In this document: in pieces, positions 18,601 to 22,299 of the stretch
How the letters are laid out: the number at the start of each line of letters is the position of its first letter
Numbering within the stretch: position 1 is the first letter of the stretch
Assembly (NCBI GenBank): GCA_947624755.1
Contig: CANQLQ010000002.1
Location: forward strand, 1-22,299
DNA length: 22,299 nucleotides
Direction: 5' to 3'
Source of the DNA: an uncultured Clostridia bacterium
Lineage (GTDB): Bacteria > Bacillota > Clostridia > Oscillospirales > Acutalibacteraceae
Made by a program: the position numbers and the translations under genes
The notes under the pieces: generated by a model
What the model saw: only the letters and a program-made list of their open reading frames with translations
Databases searched by the model: none
Told to the model about the DNA's origin: nothing

Positions 18601-21600
18601 GAGAAGGCGGATTCCTTGCAAACCTTGGATTTACGGCTGAAGACGACCTTACCCTTAAAGGTATAGTTGACGGACTTCTTGAAAAATATGCATATCAGGA
18701 CGAAGGATTAAATTCAATCGTTTCAATGATTATCGGCGCTCTCGGCAACGAAGCAAACAAGAAGCTCGTAAATATCATCATTTCAGTAGTTGACGGCGCC
18801 GGCTATTCACTCACGCCGCAGACCATCAAAGCTAATGTTCCGCAGCTTGCCGATGTTATCGGTGACGCCAAGAAATGGAATCAGGTTGCCGAAAAGAACA
18901 GTCAGTATATGTACAAAGACGCTGACGGCAATACCTTGTATGCCGCCGAGGCCGGTCTTAAAGCTATTGACGGTGTTGAAGTAACCGCATCTATGGTTCA
19001 GGCAACTGACGAAAACGGCGATCTTCTCTGGGAAGACGATGACAAGACAATTCCTGTTTACACTGATGTTCAGCAGAAGGGCGTTAACATTACAGGCGTT
19101 GAATGGAACATTAAAAACCGCGATGACCTTGTAACTGTAATTTGGAACCTTATTAAACCTCTTGCTCCAATCTTTGAAACCCTTCTTACCGGCGGCAGCA
19201 TTACAATTTATGAAAAACTCAATATCCGCGGTCTTGAAGGTTATAAGGGAGTAATTCTTCCGCTTGCAGAAGCTCTCAACATTACAAAACTTGTTGACCG
19301 CGAAGGCAACCGCTATCTTGCAGAGGAAAACTTCTATGCAACATATGACGAGTTCTACAGTGCGGTTTATGAAGATGACGGCTCATTCAAGAACGGCGAG
19401 CTTCTTCTCAAATCTATTACCGACATTCTCTTTGCATTTGTTGATTCACTTTGCGAAAGACCTGTTTCAACCATTCTTACGGTAATCCCGTCTCTTGCAA
19501 GATTTATCGAAAGCAACGGATTCGACATTATTCTTGAAAACCTCGTTGCTCCGATTACAACGATCCTTGAAAAGATTAGTGTAATCTATGACCTTGATCT
19601 CATCGGCATTGTTAAGGATCTCCTTGTAAATCTTATTGAAAAGGCAAACAATGACGCCGGTATTGACGGCCACAGTCTTGAACCCGAAGATCAAGAAGTT
19701 GCGGGAGCCGCTCTTGCAGCATACGTTCTTGATATAATTGAAGATAACGAATCAGGCAACAGATCCATGCTTGCAAATGTTCTCAACGACGACCTTCTTC
19801 TCATTGACGAACCGGTTGTAGCTGAAAGCAAGATGACCTTTGTTGATATTCTCTGGAAGTTCATCTACAGCTTTAAAATCAACGGCACAAGCCTTAGAGG
19901 TCTTATTCCTGACACAATCTTCTCTGACCTGTCAAGCTGCGTATGGCTTGAAGGAAACAATGCCGTTCCGAATGTTAGAATCGGTGAAGACGGACGCAGC
20001 GGTCAGATAAGCGGTTACCTGACAGCAGCAGAAATAACCGTTGACCGTGAAACTGTTCTTATTAAGCTTCTTAATTGGATAGTATTCACACCTAATATGC
20101 GTGAAATTATCGGTAAAGTTGCAGGTATTGACTTTGATTCTCTTAAGACAGCCGATAATGATAACAAAGACCTTGTTACAACCCTTGTTTACAGCATATT
20201 TAACAGCCCGCAGGCAGTTGAAAAGCTTATAATTGCCCTTCTTTCATGGTATGATATTCAGTACAAACCGGAAAGAGTTAAGACTGACTATTCAGAATTT
20301 ACCGGCGTAAATATTGACTATGATGAAATCGGCATTGACGAAAAACAGCTTGAAAAACTTCCGAGCGATATTGACGGACTTATCACAAAAGCCCTTCCTG
20401 CAATTGTCGCCCTTCTTCCGGAAGGAACCTTCGGCACATTCAACCTCAGAGGTGAAAACCTTGAAGAAATTGCAAAGAACCTTGTAAGCGACCTTATTGT
20501 AGGTTCAGAGGGTAAAGACGGCGTTATTACAACAGTTGTTACAGCTCTGATAAATCTTATTGGCGGCAACGAAATTGCAGGCACAGTTATTTCGATGCTT
20601 CCTGAAATAATTCCGGGTCTTGACCTTTCGCTTAAATACTTCAAAGAATCTACTCCCGCATTTGCCGAATACTTCAGCGACTGCGAAACATGGGCAGATG
20701 CATATGACAAACATAAGGTTCTTGTAAAAGAAGCTGATGAAGAGGCAGGAACTGCCGCAGAGTATAAGGTAGAACTTAAAGATTCTAACAACTTTGGCGT
20801 TGACAGCTATGATTCTCTTCTTGAACTTGTAGGCAACGTTCTTACACCGCTCGTTCCGGTTCTTAAAGTAATCTTCAGCGAACAGGATCTTGTTGCCCTT
20901 GACGGTATCCATATCACCGCCGGTGACGGTTATGACCGCTTCCTTGTACCTCTTCTTGAAGTACTCGGCGTTAAGGATATCATGGATAAGAATGACTTCA
21001 ACGTACTTGCCGATGCAGAATATGCAGATAAGGTTGTTGAATACATTGACGGAATAATCAACCTTGTTCTTGAATCACCGGTACAATTTATTGTTGACCT
21101 TATTCCGCGTCTTGTATTCTTCGTCTATTCGGACGGTCTTAGCCAGAGCGTTGAACAGCTTATTGCTCCAATCATTACACTCGTTGACCTTGTAAACGAT
21201 GTACTTGCAAAGAGATTCAAAGTTGACGGTAATGATAACGAGCTTTATGCAATTGACATTTACGAATTGATAACTAACCTTATCAACAACAACGAAAAGA
21301 TGTCGGATCTTCTCGGCGAAAAAGTAAAAGACCTTTATGATCTTGTTGATAAACTTCTTTCTGCTGACGGACTCGAAGCAATCCTTGAAAAACTCATCGT
21401 TAACGAAGAAAAGGGCATCACGCTTGAAAAGCTTGGCTTTGAAGCCGGTATTATCAAGACTGTTCTTATGAAGTCATGCACAATAGACGATGTCGAAACC
21501 GTTCGTCACTTCGGTGCAAAAGTAAGCGGTTTGAAACGCACCGTTAAGGGTGTAAGCAGTAACCGTGCAGATACACTTATCGGTATTGTATCAGACTTCG

Positions 21601-22299
21601 TTCTCAGCGGCGACCTTATTGAAACTCTTCTTGAAACCTTCGGCGTTGAAGTAAATGATACTATAAAGGGTGTTCTTGACGCAGTAACCGGCGAAAACAG
21701 ATACGTTATCTTCCAAATTCTTGTAAAATACTTTAACGAATATGATGTTGAAACGGCAGTTCTTGAATATCTCTCATTTGAAAAGATTGAACCGCTTTAC
21801 AGTCAGTATCTTGACGGCAATGTTCTTACTGCACGCAAGCTCAGACGCTCTATCAAGAAGCTTGACGCTTCAATCAACTCGGCAATTCCGGGACTTCTCC
21901 CGATTCTTTCAGACCTTCTCAAGGATAATGAAACCTTTGCCAACATAATTAATACACTTGCGCAAAAGAATGTTGAAAGCCTGAAAGACGTAGTTGACGA
22001 ACTCCTTACAACATTTGCATTCAATGATGAGACAATGGGCAAACTTGCCGGTATGCTTGTCGGACTTCTCGGCAGAGAAGACATTGCGGCTACACTTGCA
22101 ACGGTTCTTCCGATAGTAAATGAACTCGTTGGTATCAACCTTGTACCGCAGTCATTTGCAAACGGCACATCAGCCCTCAGCACAAATATCAGTGCAGCTA
22201 TCGCAGCAGCGCCGAAAACGGATACTGATGCAGACGGCAACGAAACACCGCACGAAGCTACATGGACAGACGTAGCAAAATACTTTGAATCTACGGAAC
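10593..22299 (+). CDS. Giant secreted repeat protein, 3' end beyond window
   Basis: One reading frame is open from ATG 10593 to the window end: 3902 full codons and no stop. AAGGAGG (10578-10584) lies eight bases upstream. Residues 1-32 are a signal peptide (MKLGKK, hydrophobic core, likely cut after ASA at 30-32). Residues 33 to about 700 look mainly helical and match no family I know. From about 700, and clearly from 986, a long unit rich in Leu, Ile, Val, Asp and Glu recurs, with conserved blocks starting at residues 986, 1621, 2212, 2846 and 3409. Cys is rare. No catalytic motif, CxxC repeat or InlB repeat was seen. Codon use is steady (CTT, GTT, GAC, CCG favoured), apart from a patch at about 14125-14300. 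It is predicted to be extracellular, perhaps a helical solenoid. The anchor, if any, lies past the window. I do not recognise the function. Confidence 0.93.
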   Translation, partial: MKLGKKVLSCVLAVMMIVTTISVCFNSFAASAENQLKNLYSQINQDYDGLMDAIDSGDSKRVPTLSSGSYWVVEQDTYHSGWYNVAKTFSSYAQAVTSTTNNNVNSYKDVVTSALTGLDEIGYEGASKEAVEKILNYFIFNTPDSLTGVGFGRTLSIKAGIDYFAWSKIEDIETDRNYYNATLTFTIASKGSNVYGLTPDGIEFKKTSDDSLTEGIRGNLAAIKSALTSMVDEHAFIEWFKLDFSAMSVEDILKLVEGDGSAASVLSAFSLAASLAGFDDEGAALWDHYVAERVGKKFAETKDWIDNGLMDAIYQAHAASYKKQFEEKMAVDYSGFTAQQVLEHYNSVVEIQNNLLNQKSYDNVTSIFENIRTYLNGEDNFYDETVLNYIAKLKVDVARAYAKEFADEFAALLAEDVPTYDHNDSAAAEAWPGSDDQAKARDFLQRASQMKEKFDTFVVPGYGEFSDIEDVFSESGKRITQADYEKLLNKINTVSIDVDGYEEFANKAKMDSLMSSTMFGGKTYNDLTTIAEEFRTLYNKAVALKNDSNRQALYNAVYPDGIDVYTAYMNEIKLHVIERIYDQVSRIEKYYEKPKKVTFYNFEAILAAYDALEATQASLLTFLDSNPAYVPGDGNPTQNDITSLFSRALQYYNQANSFKTGLNNLKNAAMAAAGNGDINIMNYIINRVGTYGSYGWETSVGKLNVDTITELVNEVGLKSGTVTSTSLPSLMTGAVEDFDRILVSNDLGTILDNLIKTTNEQGEQVGFLGTWKQTYTLDGVRHQKGSEVKNLREFLVNTVIDLLYNGKLLNTLFETIYPLLGNIFADAACDGTAIDISVAWLYLAGVPAIIERGLSLYPHHYQTSYSNQVTPYKFFDGSWSKGGTRYDKVLSSVRTAKSKADGFASWSMMIGGKHSTTASFWKAPSKAKVNNGKYTIPQQNSKSGWPSNGQIVAAYDIDDSWFVDFSAMDENPQETWHLDATNPETLYKALAALFGPICIILSAIVGRSSELETTIASVNATIELTGDDLYSRVFEPLYQTLGITNYVPLSTIQDDVALSNADNGTIYMTKNGDYGLTFWKDLLSPIINWIQNDLFAHPVQTLFGVLPNLLAAIEHNQILPKLQNLKVSLKALGINLYTIDIMGDPVHLDNILAEQGIVLDKGINGLVDGIMGMTATTSRPNANSTKPLMAVGPDKVVSETEYASFKYNGRTYYFTNCGLLAQTIYNLLGDGFIEWMFTKNSGGKTTVTLGNGVRSDFPLNIPVNRFLAAGQSQSWRDDANNTHYRIKVDPGTVILEVFRWIMDDGAWYTIKGLIAPLLAPAEGTEGGTDIIGMISTVIDGQADNLMMVLICLLNEYNIDFKEFVDPVKNGTFKDVNGNNLLGSGNKTNFVLGAILEETLSETGDPDSPNVTFDQKIAKADLAVENLDKVVASLIPMILTLIGNLLGNNEAAAPYFEKLNFASLTERASTGELTSITQIIGEIASNGLIDILVELLFGTHEEDSETGEINRGLLGGLLNNASGIIVNVLDLLAEFGLDVTPLGFYKNSLSGVGKDDHVKAWLGYQADLYKAGNSSLASASTENVLAEMSWADISARTPANHVWFDSAGFDTFENTKTTYTNFFSFIEHIFTTLNPILALLLTGEDITLLDELTIRGNEGYSKAIVPILEAVGLGNACMSQAEFNRYIYTGSKTGTNSNILDSNFAVKDKQPGSARFYEEKASPLHPVFEALVTLLIGDNGDNLGFLNAPFEVLAQNIPNIAYMFYMFDNGNGKSTNDLIIAIENLIAPVLKLLDIADPILSRIVRLDIRGLLEQYLDIETLLNELLSRFISEDETVEFNKILDFGKIAAYSSKGVDTNAHTYRNGTTTFTRFEGSQGQFLITIVREFLSSPVINFIVGLLRDVADQMITNPDTLDLANKIIEIVDQAGINLNKPTEDGAAYVDSVTGLFIDLLTDYNAGAKVDYFYNKINAARNEDEVKQYLVEHHDYFDDHNDLDEDQVNDAIANIDYVVSQAIGDVLGALIEEGVLDLSSLIGKDFDFSEAETTWDFFEILANTAVFSDDIIDRIGNLILGLFGNVGIEENIVDMILSIVRAAGFNVSTAAYLLKDGKPNTSSPLYSYLTYGAENVKPRGATVFATVDGKEVELTWTQIYLNHTKEVEVTDAEGNVQVDENGDPIKTREFIEKPEDGWTWGLDSITGTQEEQFNAKKAKFVDIVYAVVAPLADIATALLAGDNLEMFNTGMSIRGTNGYENVFLPLLHAFGLDVIFEYADLRDSDGNPIRIMTNEEYLSKIKNEDGTTKEGGVKDAMSTFVDYIFYFIQIFLEHPISSLGTALPTFAYFIYGDGLSTLVQNLLLPLTAVLDRLSYVIKLDYEELFAALVDALRGFFDGSGSINLVPLLDALLEMLKAADGNPTERTRNFTRELFNLLSSFEIDLSGILAPSDEELTDEQKENYKFSIVYFIDKDAELAAKEKIKKDGATEEEIAEGTALRTDAIIEFFRQIAALGSEEDSKFRGYVNIDNNGHVKVSNAAVLMFVIEFLADNTALVDVLDNLNMAVVDVGGVIQLNPRELIDNVLQNPEVLVEVIIELLTTYDVKAQKDVELIPIEAETHEEFYEDLGYNSIEEVLEELEKNPESDISQLSRVHTYAAIDNLDALVGTILNLFKDQLVGEGGFLANLGFTAEDDLTLKGIVDGLLEKYAYQDEGLNSIVSMIIGALGNEANKKLVNIIISVVDGAGYSLTPQTIKANVPQLADVIGDAKKWNQVAEKNSQYMYKDADGNTLYAAEAGLKAIDGVEVTASMVQATDENGDLLWEDDDKTIPVYTDVQQKGVNITGVEWNIKNRDDLVTVIWNLIKPLAPIFETLLTGGSITIYEKLNIRGLEGYKGVILPLAEALNITKLVDREGNRYLAEENFYATYDEFYSAVYEDDGSFKNGELLLKSITDILFAFVDSLCERPVSTILTVIPSLARFIESNGFDIILENLVAPITTILEKISVIYDLDLIGIVKDLLVNLIEKANNDAGIDGHSLEPEDQEVAGAALAAYVLDIIEDNESGNRSMLANVLNDDLLLIDEPVVAESKMTFVDILWKFIYSFKINGTSLRGLIPDTIFSDLSSCVWLEGNNAVPNVRIGEDGRSGQISGYLTAAEITVDRETVLIKLLNWIVFTPNMREIIGKVAGIDFDSLKTADNDNKDLVTTLVYSIFNSPQAVEKLIIALLSWYDIQYKPERVKTDYSEFTGVNIDYDEIGIDEKQLEKLPSDIDGLITKALPAIVALLPEGTFGTFNLRGENLEEIAKNLVSDLIVGSEGKDGVITTVVTALINLIGGNEIAGTVISMLPEIIPGLDLSLKYFKESTPAFAEYFSDCETWADAYDKHKVLVKEADEEAGTAAEYKVELKDSNNFGVDSYDSLLELVGNVLTPLVPVLKVIFSEQDLVALDGIHITAGDGYDRFLVPLLEVLGVKDIMDKNDFNVLADAEYADKVVEYIDGIINLVLESPVQFIVDLIPRLVFFVYSDGLSQSVEQLIAPIITLVDLVNDVLAKRFKVDGNDNELYAIDIYELITNLINNNEKMSDLLGEKVKDLYDLVDKLLSADGLEAILEKLIVNEEKGITLEKLGFEAGIIKTVLMKSCTIDDVETVRHFGAKVSGLKRTVKGVSSNRADTLIGIVSDFVLSGDLIETLLETFGVEVNDTIKGVLDAVTGENRYVIFQILVKYFNEYDVETAVLEYLSFEKIEPLYSQYLDGNVLTARKLRRSIKKLDASINSAIPGLLPILSDLLKDNETFANIINTLAQKNVESLKDVVDELLTTFAFNDETMGKLAGMLVGLLGREDIAATLATVLPIVNELVGINLVPQSFANGTSALSTNISAAIAAAPKTDTDADGNETPHEATWTDVAKYFESTE
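12747..13547 (+). repeat. Partial unit (W-like block) before repeat unit 1
   Basis: This stretch resembles the last quarter of the later units. It has a Leu-rich helical part around LREFLVNTVIDLLYNGKLLN (12966-13025) and a Trp-Asp motif, DSWFVDF, with Trp codon 13473-13475, just before block X1. The similarity to the other W blocks is weak, and I call it from order more than from sequence. Confidence 0.4.
13548..15452 (+). repeat. Giant-protein repeat unit 1 (635 residues)
   Basis: Block order is X (13548-13721), Y with HPVQTLFGVLPNL (from 13830), a linker, Z (about 14442-14682) and W (about 14838-15390). X here is 58 residues instead of 52 and has ELTGDDLY where later copies have IRGxxGY. 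Between Y and Z it carries an extra stretch (about 14125-14380) with codons that are otherwise rare in the gene. Confidence 0.65.
15453..17225 (+). repeat. Giant-protein repeat unit 2 (591 residues)
   Basis: Block X (15453-15608, 52 residues) contains LTIRGNEGY and ends PILEAVGL. Y starts at HPVFEAL (15762). Z is at about 16173-16470 and contains LSSPVINFIVGLL. W is at about 16596-17080 and contains LTWTQIY (Trp codon 17031). The Trp-Asp segment GWTWGLDS precedes the next X block. Confidence 0.7.
17226..19127 (+). repeat. Giant-protein repeat unit 3 (634 residues)
   Basis: Block X (17226-17381, 52 residues) contains MSIRGTNGYE and ends LLHAFGL. Y (17520-17706) contains EHPISSLGTALPTFAYFIY. 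Z is at about 18138-18377. W is at about 18534-18900, with KKWNQVAE. VEWNIKN precedes the next X. A charged insert rich in Lys and Glu lies between Y and Z (about 17910-18060). Confidence 0.7.
19128..20816 (+). repeat. Giant-protein repeat unit 4 (563 residues)
   Basis: Block X (19128-19283, 52 residues) contains LNIRGLEGYK and ends PLAEALNI. Y (19410-19602) contains ERPVSTILTVIPSLARFIE. Z is at about 20016-20262 and ends LLSWYDIQ. W is at about 20346-20720, with ETWADAY. This is the shortest complete unit. Confidence 0.7.
20817..22299 (+). repeat. Giant-protein repeat unit 5, cut by the window end
   Basis: Block X (20817-20972, 52 residues) has ITAGDGYD in place of IRGxxGY and ends PLLEVLGV. 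Y (21030 to about 21230) contains ESPVQFIVDLIPRLVFFVY. Z is at about 21567-21750. W starts near 21849 and reaches its Trp motif ATWTDVAKYF just before the window ends. The unit is complete up to about that point. Confidence 0.68.

Noticed and set aside
10614..22240. Many open frames of 60-180 codons on the - strand and in the +1 frame across the giant gene
   Set aside because: They are shadows of the long open frame. They lack ribosome sites, and their composition mirrors the codon bias of the main gene.
10593..22299. The giant gene as a pseudogene or a fusion through an assembly error
   Set aside because: I read the frame through to the end without a stop. Repeat blocks stay in one frame and codon preference is steady, so it appears intact.
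1..22299. CRISPR arrays, tRNA or rRNA genes, transposases, phage genes
   Set aside because: No regularly spaced short direct repeats, cloverleaf sequences, or transposase or phage protein motifs were seen.

Overview
The window looks like an origin-proximal stretch of a low-to-moderate GC Bacillota chromosome. A gut Clostridia lineage of the Oscillospiraceae/Ruminococcaceae kind is my best guess, inferred from gene order, strong AAGGAGG ribosome sites, InlB-type repeat proteins and palindromic intergenic repeats; no 16S or other marker is present to confirm it. All recognised genes are on the + strand.

Region 1 (1-4531) is housekeeping. A strong terminator of an upstream gene is followed by a perfect 16-bp parS site (121-136), then parA-parB (chromosome segregation, translationally coupled), serS (seryl-tRNA synthetase) and glyA (serine hydroxymethyltransferase). 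parS beside parAB is typical of sequence close to oriC. serS and glyA both concern serine, but nothing here shows that they are co-regulated.

Region 2 (4532-5245) has no convincing gene. It holds several inverted repeats, a copy of a dispersed palindromic element, two terminator-like hairpins, a good promoter and a leader of about 175 nt.

Region 3 (5246-10141) encodes a 1631-residue secreted protein. In order it has a signal peptide, an N-terminal beta-rich part, about ten InlB/Listeria-Bacteroides-type repeats, an unrecognised middle part, four 40-residue CxxC repeats and a Cys-rich hydrophobic tail that may be a cell-surface retention signal.

Region 4 (10142-10592) holds a duplicated terminator hairpin flanking a second copy of the dispersed element (50 bp identical to the first copy), then a promoter with a palindrome at its predicted start point.

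Region 5 (10593-22299) is the most notable part. It is one open reading frame with a signal peptide and at least 3902 codons, with no stop before the window ends. From about residue 700 it consists of a large divergent repeat unit (563-635 residues), present five times and continuing past the window edge. I do not recognise the family. The two adjacent secreted giants probably act at the cell envelope or outside the cell; adhesion or a structural surface layer is the natural guess, but the sequence does not prove it.
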